From Bdellovibrio sp. (lineage in GTDB: Bacteria > Bdellovibrionota > Bdellovibrionia > Bdellovibrionales > Bdellovibrionaceae), in NCBI GenBank assembly GCA_017745015.1, contig JAGIAF010000074.1, positions 1 to 12,676 on the forward strand: 12,676 nt of DNA. Direction: 5' to 3'. The stretch's first letter is position 1. Every line of letters starts with the position of its first letter. The notes under the pieces are model-generated. The model did no database searches. It had not been told where the DNA came from and worked only from the letters and a program-made list of their open reading frames with translations. Positions 6,988 to 12,676 of this stretch are shown in pieces. The position numbers and the translations under genes were made by a program.

Positions 6988-8726
6988 AAAAAGACTCCAT
7001 CACAACGTAGACCCGTTGAATCCGAAGGGCGATGATATAAATCAGATGATAAGGTTGTTAATACTTGCGCCGCTTTTAAAAAATCGCCGCTCAGGGCGCG
7101 ATCTTCGTCCAAAAAAGGAACCGCTTCGCGCAGGGCTTTTTGTAAGCGAGCGCTTTGCTTTCCTTGAGCTAAGTCCGGTCGGGACTTGAGCCGCAAATCT
7201 ATAGCTTGTGCTGCATGCAGGGCTTCAATTGCCAAAACCTGATTTGCATTTTTAATCATTTCTAATAATTCGGTAGCAGACTGGGGTGCGTTTGTAGCGA
7301 CGTCTTCAATTCCACCAGCCATAGAGAGTATTGTATTGATATTCGGAGTCGCCAACTTTTGATTCTGTTGAACCAATTGTGCCAAAACTTTTTGTGACGC
7401 TGAAAAACCCAGGCTGCCATTTCCAGCACTCAGAAAGCGTTCAAGGTGGGTGAAGTTAGGGTCGTCTAGCTTTAAAGTACGTTGAGCACTGTCGATGGTA
7501 AGCTGGTTCAAGGCATTCTTTAGTGAGTCTAGATGCAAAGACCAAGGGAAGGGTTCGAATCCAGCGGATGGAATGATGGCTCCAGAAATTTCTGGAGTTT
7601 GAATGTAATAGCTTTTTTCCTGACTGCCAGCGCGAAGACGAGGCTGGACGCCAACCACGATCGCGGGATTGTCAGATGAGGAATTTAAGTCTTTTGTGAG
7701 TAGAGTCTTTAGAGTCTCTAGCGTTTGCGAGAGGCCTCCAAAATGATAGGCCGCGGTACGATAGCTCAAAGGATCTTGCAGAGCTCGGCTGCTGTCCTCC
7801 GAATTAAGATAACTGCCTTTAAGATGACGCAAGATACGTGAAGACGATCCGTTTGCGTGGTGGAATTTACGCAGCTCTTGATTCGTCGGCAAAAACGGCG
7901 AGATGTTGCCATTTATACCTTCCAAACTTAATGCGAAAACCAGTTCGGCCGTGGAGTTGAAACGAGTTAATTCTTCAACTATGCGGGTAGCGAGTGCTTG
8001 ATTGTAAGCATTTGAACTCATTATCGCCAATGAGTCGCGCGCAAAGGGGCGCAGCGGTTGTAGTTTTGCTTGCTTTAATGCCTCGGCAGCATTGAGGCGC
8101 CGACCTTTATAAAGAACTTCTCCTTCACCCATCATGGCAAGGCCAATATGAGATAAGATGGAGATATCGCCTTCACCAACAGAGCCAGTGCTAGGAATGA
8201 GTGGCGTGATTCTTAAATTTAGAAATTGAGCATACATTGACGCTACTTCTGGGCGGGCACCTGAGGCACCTACTAATAATCCATTCAGACGAATCGCCAT
8301 AGCGGCACGGACAGTTCCTTCATCCAATTCAGGTCCTGTTCCAGCGCTCGTAGTGCGTAGGTTTCGCTCATTGAATTTTTCTGACTCTTCACGATGATCT
8401 AAGATAGAGCCTGTGAAGATAGCTCGATCTTTATTTTGACCGACTCCAAAATTGACGCCGTATATTTTTGCGCCAGCAGTGGTCGCCGCAACAATCAATT
8501 GATAGCTCTGGCGTACACGCTCCATGGCCTCTGGATTCAATTGTACAGGGCTGTTAGAGCGAGATATAGAGGCCACTTGGGCCGTCGTCAAATCATGACC
8601 AGTAAGAACGATTTCGTTTGTTTCATTTTGAGCCACCGCTACTGGAGTCGCAAAGACTCCGCTCACCAGGAATAAACCCTGGCAAAATCCCGAAATGCAG
8701 CGATGAAATAAACGATAAACCGTCAT
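6984..8726 (-). CDS. exported histidine/phenylalanine ammonia-lyase homolog lacking the MIO triad
   Basis: A 580-aa protein of the aromatic amino acid lyase superfamily, close to the family's usual length plus a signal peptide (about 1-33, cleavage near VAVAQ). Matches to the family are YGVNFGVG (89-96, with the active-site Tyr), GPELDEGTVRAAM, GSVG (181-184), LSHIGLAMMGEGEV (191-204), QDPLSYR (317-323, Q and R kept), SDNP (351-354) and GGIEDV (E474). The Ala-Ser-Gly that cyclises to the MIO electrophile is missing: GSVGASGD of normal enzymes reads GSVGEGD (181-187). The active-site NGT reads SSN (237-239), the active-site His region reads LRTTSAG, and the QDPY Tyr is Leu. So it is either a pseudoenzyme or one using different chemistry. 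First gene of a coupled cluster; a GAGG lies 10 bases before the ATG, and a sigma-54-like site lies further upstream. Confidence 0.85.
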   Translation of the reverse strand: MTVYRLFHRCISGFCQGLFLVSGVFATPVAVAQNETNEIVLTGHDLTTAQVASISRSNSPVQLNPEAMERVRQSYQLIVAATTAGAKIYGVNFGVGQNKDRAIFTGSILDHREESEKFNERNLRTTSAGTGPELDEGTVRAAMAIRLNGLLVGASGARPEVASMYAQFLNLRITPLIPSTGSVGEGDISILSHIGLAMMGEGEVLYKGRRLNAAEALKQAKLQPLRPFARDSLAIMSSNAYNQALATRIVEELTRFNSTAELVFALSLEGINGNISPFLPTNQELRKFHHANGSSSRILRHLKGSYLNSEDSSRALQDPLSYRTAAYHFGGLSQTLETLKTLLTKDLNSSSDNPAIVVGVQPRLRAGSQEKSYYIQTPEISGAIIPSAGFEPFPWSLHLDSLKNALNQLTIDSAQRTLKLDDPNFTHLERFLSAGNGSLGFSASQKVLAQLVQQNQKLATPNINTILSMAGGIEDVATNAPQSATELLEMIKNANQVLAIEALHAAQAIDLRLKSRPDLAQGKQSARLQKALREAVPFLDEDRALSGDFLKAAQVLTTLSSDLYHRPSDSTGLRCDGVFL

Positions 8727-8773
8727 AGCGTACTTGCCTCTACAAAAAGTAAACGATTACGTCCATTTAGAAG

Positions 8774-8789
8774 AGCAAGGGAAATGCCA
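8774..8789 (-). promoter_or_regulatory. candidate sigma-54 (RpoN) promoter of the lyase cluster
   Basis: Read on the minus strand, TGGCATTTCCCTTGCT fits the sigma-54 consensus TGGCACG-N4-TTGCW in 14 of 16 positions (counting the four unspecified ones), with the GG and GC elements exactly 12 bases apart. Transcription would start near 8763, giving a leader of about 37 bases before the lyase ATG at 8726. Not verified experimentally; inferred from spacing and identity. Confidence 0.6.
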
Positions 8790-8888
8790 GGGTTTTTAGG
8801 CGCCAAAGGAGCTTAGGTAGGAATAAGAAGAAATTTATAATTCGCTGACGAAAGAGCCGTGTTTAGGTATGCACTTGTTGAAAAGGTA

Positions 8889-8909
8889 GACATCATTGGC
8901 AGCTATGTC
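8889..8909 (-). promoter_or_regulatory. inverted repeat, possible enhancer for the sigma-54 promoter
   Basis: GACAT (8889-8893) and ATGTC (8905-8909) form an inverted repeat with an 11-base spacer. Its centre is about 136 bases upstream of the predicted start site, the distance usual for binding sites of NtrC-type activators. The half-sites are short, so chance occurrence is quite possible. Confidence 0.25.
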
Positions 8910-8997
8910 ATCGTAAGTTATCTTTTCGGTTAGTTAGCCCCAGCTGAAATAAAGTCGAGGGTTATTTGGTAGCAGTGCGCAGTACAAAAAGGGAACT

Positions 8998-9025
8998 GTT
9001 ACCTCAAGGCGGTTACCTCAAGGCG
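8998..9025. repeat. 14-bp perfect tandem duplication at a stop codon
   Basis: GTTACCTCAAGGCG occurs at 8998-9011 and again at 9012-9025 with no spacer. The right copy contains the stop codon (complement of 9013-9015) and last codons of the 155-aa minus-strand gene; the left copy lies just after the stop. It looks like a recent slippage duplication that did not change the protein. Confidence 0.85.
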
Positions 9026-9480
9026 CTTTCAATTAAATATTTGATTTGCAGAAGTAGGTTTGCTTCTCGTTCTTTGAATTGTTTCTGTGTGCTGGTGTTG
9101 ATCAGCTTAAAGATTTCGCCGATCATGATGCTTTGTATGGTTTCTGCCAGGGGAAGGGAGTTGTTCAATGTCTTTCCTTTTTCGTAGGAAATCTGAAGTA
9201 GGTTTGCTTCAAAACGCTCCACATTGAGTGTTTGAATCTGTTTGTATGTAGCCTGCAATGAGGCGTCACTTTGCCCAAAGAAGTATATCGCGGAGATAGC
9301 AAACGCCTCGCTCGGGTTTTTTCTAAAGAATTGAAAGTTCGCAGATAAGTATTGGTTGAGGCGCTCGATAGCGTGAGCTTTAGGATCGACTTGTTCGTCG
9401 ATAAAAGTGCGACCCTTTTGGGCCGCCCACAGGCTGGCACCAGCGAGCATGGTATGAGGTTTAATCTCTTGTTTGGCCAT
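9013..9480 (-). CDS. protein resembling a TetR-family ligand-binding domain without the HTH
   Basis: A 155-aa, mostly helical protein without signal peptide. From about residue 31 (DPKAHAIERLNQYLSANF) the spacing of helices and the FFRKNPSEAFAI segment resemble the C-terminal ligand and dimerisation domain of TetR regulators. The usual N-terminal helix-turn-helix of about 45 residues is absent, and an in-frame TAG two codons before the ATG rules out an upstream extension. It could be a regulator that lost its DNA-binding half, a stand-alone ligand-binding or dimer partner, or an unrelated helical protein. The ribosome binding site is poor (only AGG two bases before the ATG); translation may depend on the upstream 333-aa gene, which ends 43 bases earlier. 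Last gene of a four-gene minus-strand operon. Moderate confidence that it is a gene, lower in the TetR similarity. Confidence 0.6.
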   Translation of the reverse strand: MAKQEIKPHTMLAGASLWAAQKGRTFIDEQVDPKAHAIERLNQYLSANFQFFRKNPSEAFAISAIYFFGQSDASLQATYKQIQTLNVERFEANLLQISYEKGKTLNNSLPLAETIQSIMIGEIFKLINTSTQKQFKEREANLLLQIKYLIESALR

Positions 9481-9523
9481 TGCCTATTAGACAATGAAAG
9501 GAACATGCCGGGCTTAGCGTTTT

Positions 9524-10525
9524 CTAGTAAGCCCAGCAATCGAGGCTTGCCCCTGAAGAACTTTTTTGATTGGTAAGAGTTATATTTGCAACCTTGTCGC
9601 CTTCGTTGGTTACGAAGATCGCGTGCAGAAGTCGCATGGTCAAGTTTGCTGAGACTCCGTTGTTTACATCAATCAATTGCATGGCCGTGGGAATGCCGTC
9701 AGTTCTTCTTGTGACGACTTTTACTTGGTAGTTATTCACAGTTTCGTCAAGGGATGAACCATACTCAATATTATTCCAGGATTTCATGGCGATGACTTTA
9801 TAATCTCTTGAGCTCTCGAACGAATCTCGAACCACGACAGGTGAGAGTTCTTGAACGGTCAATTGGCATCTGAGTCGCACACTATACAAAGCGACACCTG
9901 AGGCGCCTCTTGCGCCGACACTCGGTTCATTGAGGGCATCGGCACTATAGCTGCGAACTGTTTTTAAATCTTGCATTAGATATTGAACGGCAAGACTCGC
10001 ACTATCAGATGACTGTGCACCTATCGTTTTACGGTAGGCATGATAAATACGTTCATGTAGAAGTAAAGCAGCCTTATCCGCTTCAGAGAACGCCTTGTGA
10101 TTCCAATACTTTTTATCGATAAGCAATGTACCGTTGATCAAATAGTCTGCAACTTGAACGTAATCGATACTGCCACCTTGGCACCATTCTTGCGGCGGTT
10201 TTTCATTCGTATGTCCATCATTGATATAGTCTAAACGAGTATTCACGTACTCGATATGATCTTCGATCTTTAAAGGATCTGCATCCAGCACTTTTTTAAG
10301 ATTCGTGAAGCGTTCTGCTTCCTTTAACCGCTCTTCATAAATTTCCTTGGCCGTTTGCTCCGAGGAAACATTTTTCTGAAGATCGTATCTATATGTGTCG
10401 TGTGTTTTGATCCAACGGATCTTTTTGCCAACAGTGCAGGCCCACGCACCGCCACCATTGTTTACGCGGAATCCTGCATAAGCATTTCCAGAGAGCAATA
10501 GAATTAATGCAATTACGGCTTTCAT
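9524..10525 (-). CDS. exported protein with LHExxxH motif, function unknown
   Basis: A 333-aa protein with a signal peptide (residues 1-17, GNAYA/G). The mature N-terminus has NNGGGAWAC (22-30), followed by a charged helical part (about 55-95), EWCQGGSIDYVQVADY (113-128) and AALLLHERIYHAYR (152-165). This order (glycine-rich start with Cys, CxxxxI pair, then LHExxY segment) resembles a family of exported proteins that I recall from Bdellovibrio-like bacteria, none with a function known to me. HERIYH is one residue longer than the zincin HExxH, so metalloprotease activity should not be assumed. The C-terminal 130 residues look beta-rich and hold two cysteines (220, 330), which may pair. The ATG overlaps the regulator stop as ATGA, with AGGGA upstream. 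It is probably the target or partner of the adjacent regulator. Confidence 0.82.
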   Translation of the reverse strand: MKAVIALILLLSGNAYAGFRVNNGGGAWACTVGKKIRWIKTHDTYRYDLQKNVSSEQTAKEIYEERLKEAERFTNLKKVLDADPLKIEDHIEYVNTRLDYINDGHTNEKPPQEWCQGGSIDYVQVADYLINGTLLIDKKYWNHKAFSEADKAALLLHERIYHAYRKTIGAQSSDSASLAVQYLMQDLKTVRSYSADALNEPSVGARGASGVALYSVRLRCQLTVQELSPVVVRDSFESSRDYKVIAMKSWNNIEYGSSLDETVNNYQVKVVTRRTDGIPTAMQLIDVNNGVSANLTMRLLHAIFVTNEGDKVANITLTNQKSSSGASLDCWAY

Positions 10526-11361
10526 GCGCGTCCCTTTTCAATTTTGGTCAATGGATAAAGTTGAACATTTAATTGGAAAACCTGATCAGAAGGTTTTTTT
10601 TCTAGAGTTTTTTCGAAATCATCGACAAACTCGCGAATTTTATTTTTAGCCACCTTTAAATCCGTCAAATTCATATTGAGTGTGAGTGATGTAAAATCGC
10701 GCAAGGACACCTCAATCTCGCTAAGGGCCTCCTGCGCTTTTTGCAGTTGTTGCCGATGACTTTCTTGAATAGCTCCATCCGGAATATCGATAGTTGTCTG
10801 TAGGGATGTATCTTGGACTACCAGCTTTTTGCCTTCTTGCCTGAGGAGATTAAGGCCCATCAGTCTTTCAACAGAAGATTTCGTTTGTGTCGGTGAAATC
10901 TTCAGACGATCGGCGATCCAAAATGCATCCGAACGAAAGCCCTTTACATGGGTTAATGCCATAATGGCAAAGTGCTGCCACTCTGCAATAAGTCTGAATG
11001 TTTCAAGGGACAAGATCTTGCTCTTATGAGGACCTTGCATACGCTTGAAGATCTTAGCGCGATCATCATCTGAAGTGGCTCGTTCTAAATCAATCAGATT
11101 TAAAAGGTGCTGTGTTTCTTTCGCCGTAAATTTAAGGCTCATCGCAATTTTTACGGCTACATTCGCGGTGAGCATACGTTCGCCATTCAAAACTCGCGAC
11201 AGAACAGATACGCTGACATGGGTGAAGTTGGCAAAACTACGCAATGATAACGATGCGTTTTTTCGTCCTCTTTCAGAAATAAGATCATTCAGAAAGATTC
11301 TGTAGTTATCGTACTCTAGGATAGAGAGGTTCGATCGAGCCAAAGTTTGATTCTCTGCCAT
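10522..11361 (-). CDS. TIGR02147-family transcriptional regulator
   Basis: A 279-aa cytoplasmic regulator. The start (LEYDNYRIFLNDLISERG, 15-32) and the end (VFQLNVQLYPLT, 261-272) are the hallmarks of the TIGR02147/DUF4423 family. A helix-turn-helix lies at about 40-75 (LRSFANFTHVSVSVLSRVLNG). A second winged-helix-like segment lies at about 122-185, and residues 198-258 form a likely coiled coil or helical bundle. It starts one base after the stop of the upstream 134-aa gene, without a ribosome binding site, so it is probably coupled to that gene. Its stop overlaps the next start as ATGA. Family members are thought to be DNA-binding regulators, but few have been studied. The TGGCAACAA sites upstream of the operon are candidates for its operators, which would make it autoregulatory; this is inference. 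Confidence 0.9.
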   Translation of the reverse strand: MAENQTLARSNLSILEYDNYRIFLNDLISERGRKNASLSLRSFANFTHVSVSVLSRVLNGERMLTANVAVKIAMSLKFTAKETQHLLNLIDLERATSDDDRAKIFKRMQGPHKSKILSLETFRLIAEWQHFAIMALTHVKGFRSDAFWIADRLKISPTQTKSSVERLMGLNLLRQEGKKLVVQDTSLQTTIDIPDGAIQESHRQQLQKAQEALSEIEVSLRDFTSLTLNMNLTDLKVAKNKIREFVDDFEKTLEKKPSDQVFQLNVQLYPLTKIEKGRA

Positions 11362-11362
11362 A

Positions 11363-11767
11363 CTAATAATCGTCGGAAAATTTGATCGTGTTTAAAGTTA
11401 ACTTCATTTCACTATTTTCACCCAGATATATGACTCCTGAAATATCGACAGTCGGATAAGGAACATCGCCCTCGGGTGGTTTGATAGGGGAGCACGCGGC
11501 AGATGCGTTAAAAGAAATTGTTGAATAGGAAGCATGGTCGTTCTGAAAGTTACTGACATTAAATGAGTTCAAAATCAGGCCACTGCATTCCCAGGTCTTT
11601 TGGGGATGAAGCTTTCTGAGTCTCTTAATTGCGGCGCGAACAACGTCTTCTTTTTCGATCACTCGCATAATATCACCGGCCGTAATGTTCGATTCGAAAC
11701 TAGCGATTTGTGCGGGGGCAGATGATCCTATCATGATCAATCCTAATAATAAGCAAAGGTATTTCAA
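11363..11767 (-). CDS. small exported protein, paralog of the divergent gene
   Basis: A 134-aa protein with a signal peptide (about 1-19, SSAPA/Q), starting at TTG behind a strong AGGAG 6 bases upstream; no better start exists. It aligns with the divergent 125-aa protein: an xxIxxxI...VVxAAxxR helix (about 28-52), CSGLI (61-65, CTGLL in the paralog), a second Cys at 92 (85 in the paralog), and a closing beta segment (ISGVIYLGENSEMKLTLNTIKF against IKGQIVNRKVVLESVEF). The cysteine pair probably forms one disulfide. I do not recognise the family. It is the first gene of an operon with a TIGR02147 regulator, and the next ATG is one base after its stop. It may be a periplasmic or secreted factor whose dose is set by that regulator. 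Confidence 0.8.
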   Translation of the reverse strand: MKYLCLLLGLIMIGSSAPAQIASFESNITAGDIMRVIEKEDVVRAAIKRLRKLHPQKTWECSGLILNSFNVSNFQNDHASYSTISFNASAACSPIKPPEGDVPYPTVDISGVIYLGENSEMKLTLNTIKFSDDY

Positions 11768-11825
11768 GGTGATCTCCTATCTTTACGATTCGGTAAGATG
11801 GTGACGTTTTACCACGGAAGAACAA

Positions 11826-11861
11826 ATCATATGGCAACAAATTGTACCAAACTGGCAACAA
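11826..11861 (-). promoter_or_regulatory. candidate promoter of the regulator operon with two TGGCAACAA operators
   Basis: On the minus strand TATGAT (11831-11826) matches the -10 consensus in five of six bases and would start transcription near 11819, about 52 bases before the TTG. No good -35 is seen. TGGCAACAA occurs at 11832-11840 and 11853-11861 on the plus strand, exactly 21 bases apart (two helical turns on one DNA face), directly upstream of and abutting the -10. This placement suggests regulator binding there. Confidence 0.5.
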
Positions 11862-11930
11862 TAGGTGTCCCAATGAACTATTTATAGAGGGAAAATCCCT
11901 TGAACGGTGGGTGCCGGAAAAAATCTTCAT

Positions 11931-11968
11931 TTGTTGCCAAATGGGAACACTCTGTTTCCAGCTATATT
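11931..11968 (+). promoter_or_regulatory. inverted TGGCAACAA copy, related palindrome and candidate -10 of the plus-strand gene
   Basis: TTGTTGCCA (11931-11939) is the exact reverse complement of the two operator-like copies at 11832 and 11853. It is followed by TGGGAACA-CTC-TGTTTCCA (11942-11960), an inverted repeat with seven of eight matching bases per arm and resembling the same half-site. TATATT (11963-11968) is a possible -10 for the gene at 12042; no -35 is obvious, which would suit activator dependence. Confidence 0.45.
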
Positions 11969-12041
11969 TACGAGAAATAGGGTTTCGTTTACAACTCATC
12001 CCAACGAAAGAAAAAAGGCTCTATCGAGCAGGAGTATAAAA

Positions 12042-12419
12042 ATGAAAGTATCTTCTCTAGTTATGGCAATGAGTGTCCTATTTACTGGCGCAGTTTCTAA
12101 TGCGGCAATGTCGCCAGCCGAGATTTCTATCATCGTGCAGACGGACAAAGTAGTTAAAGCTGCCAAAGAGCGTGTGTTAAGCTTGACTGTTCAAAACGGT
12201 AAAAATAACTGCACGGGTTTACTTATTGATAAATATAGCGAACGTTACATTGATGTTTTGGGGCAAGTTGTTGATTTTGAAGCTCACGAAGTTTGCATTA
12301 CGCAACCCGAAGATCCTGAAGATGACGCCGGCGAAGCTGCAGAGTTCTATAAGATCAAAGGTCAAATTGTTAATCGCAAGGTCGTCCTTGAATCTGTTGA
12401 ATTTGGCCAGGCAAATTAG
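12042..12419 (+). CDS. small exported protein, paralog of the 134-aa gene
   Basis: A 125-aa protein with a signal peptide (about 1-21, AVSNA/AM). The ATG at 12042 follows AGGAG (12030-12034) with 7 bases spacing; the frame stays open upstream to 11907, but that part is non-coding spacer. It shares with the divergent 134-aa protein the VVKAAKERV helix (37-45), the CTGLLID strand (57-63), the second cysteine (85) and the C-terminal IKGQIVNRKVVLESVEF segment. A strongly acidic loop (DPEDDAGEAAE, 91-101) replaces a proline-rich loop in the paralog. Two cysteines suggest one disulfide. Family and function are unknown. It is flanked by two TIGR02147 regulators, and a strong hairpin 27 bases after its stop separates it from the second. 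Confidence 0.8.
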   Translation: MKVSSLVMAMSVLFTGAVSNAAMSPAEISIIVQTDKVVKAAKERVLSLTVQNGKNNCTGLLIDKYSERYIDVLGQVVDFEAHEVCITQPEDPEDDAGEAAEFYKIKGQIVNRKVVLESVEFGQAN

Positions 12420-12445
12420 TTCAGTTTAACCAAGCCTTTAGTTGA

Positions 12446-12477
12446 TTTCAAGCCTGTTCAATAAAACAGGCTTGAAA
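12446..12477 (+). terminator. 13-bp perfect hairpin, likely transcription terminator
   Basis: TTTCAAGCCTGTT (12446-12458) and AACAGGCTTGAAA (12465-12477) pair perfectly around the loop CAATAA. It lies 27 bases after the stop of the preceding gene and before the next regulator. The sequence after the stem is AAATAAATT rather than a T-run, so it is not a textbook intrinsic terminator. Confidence 0.55.
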
Positions 12478-12529
12478 AATAAATTACCTCTCCCCCGCAG
12501 GTGTCGCCACTTGGATGGACCTGATCACC

Positions 12530-12546
12530 GTGTACAGATTGTCCAC
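12530..12546 (+). promoter_or_regulatory. palindrome upstream of second regulator, possible operator
   Basis: GTGTACA-GAT-TGTCCAC is an inverted repeat with six of seven bases matching per arm and a 3-base spacer, 38 bases before the regulator ATG. It shares the ACA-N3-TGT core with the palindrome at 11942-11960. No convincing -35/-10 pair was found here, so its role is uncertain. Confidence 0.3.
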
Positions 12547-12583
12547 GCTTGCAAATCAAAATGATTCCGGGGAGACTTTTCAC

Positions 12584-12676
12584 ATGAAACCAGAAGTTAA
12601 AAAATACCTAAACGTCTTTCAATACCTTCAAGATTTTTATCAATATAGAAAAGAACAAGTTCCGCAATTTTCCTAT
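12584..12676 (+). CDS. TIGR02147-family regulator, N-terminal fragment cut by window end
   Basis: The 31 codons from the ATG at 12584 to the window end encode a segment matching the N-terminus of TIGR02147 proteins: FQYLQDFYQYRKEQ followed by a PQFSY segment, as in the family pattern of an aromatic-rich YLxxFxxxYxxRK stretch leading to FSY before the helix-turn-helix. GGGGAG lies at 12569-12574, 9 bases before the ATG. The rest of the gene is outside the window. It would be the second such regulator within about 1.3 kb, on the opposite strand from the first, bracketing the divergent paralog pair. Confidence 0.75.
   Translation, partial: MKPEVKKYLNVFQYLQDFYQYRKEQVPQFSY

Noticed and set aside
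9165..9539. 124-codon minus-strand frame starting at TTG that overlaps the TetR-like gene
   Set aside because: It overlaps the 155-aa gene in another frame and the end of the 333-aa gene; its product is rich in Arg, Leu and Ser without domain features, and it does not supply the missing HTH.
10522..11361. Possibility that the TIGR02147 gene is a Cro/CI-type phage repressor
   Set aside because: The HTH is similar in style, but the N- and C-terminal family signatures fit TIGR02147 and no phage genes are nearby.

Overview
The window looks like chromosomal DNA from a Bdellovibrio-type predatory bacterium (Bdellovibrionota). The main evidence is two regulators of the TIGR02147 type (one cut by the window end), which are abundant in that group, together with an unusually high share of genes for exported proteins and moderate GC. 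This placement is inference; there is no rRNA or marker gene. No tRNA, rRNA, CRISPR array, insertion sequence or phage gene was seen.

Left part (1-3334, plus strand): two tandem paralogous genes for exported cysteine-containing proteins of unknown function (the first lacks its 5' end), then an exported phospholipase D / cardiolipin-synthase-like protein with two intact HKD motifs, starting at a GTG behind a good ribosome binding site.

Middle part (3510-8726, minus strand): read from high to low coordinates, a three-gene, translationally coupled cluster (ATGA overlap, then TAATG overlap) encodes a histidine/phenylalanine ammonia-lyase-like protein, an FAD/NAD(P)-type oxidoreductase and a gamma-glutamylcyclotransferase-fold protein. 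A SAM-dependent methyltransferase follows after 107 bases. The first three all carry an N-terminal Sec-type signal peptide, unusual for these enzyme classes. The ammonia-lyase lacks the Ala-Ser-Gly triad that forms the MIO cofactor (it reads GSVGEGD) and has changes at other active-site positions. A good match to a sigma-54 promoter lies 48-63 bases before its start. This exported lyase/oxidoreductase/cyclotransferase set is the best candidate for an undescribed system.

Right part (9013-12676): a second minus-strand operon reads small exported protein (134 aa), TIGR02147 regulator, exported 333-aa protein with an LHExxxH motif, and a 155-aa protein resembling a TetR ligand domain without its DNA-binding domain. 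A plus-strand gene diverges from this operon and encodes a paralog of the 134-aa protein. The roughly 275-base spacer holds three copies of TGGCAACAA and a related palindrome, likely operators, perhaps of the adjacent regulator. After a strong hairpin, the window ends in the first 31 codons of another TIGR02147 regulator. Operators, promoters and pathway ideas are inference from sequence alone.
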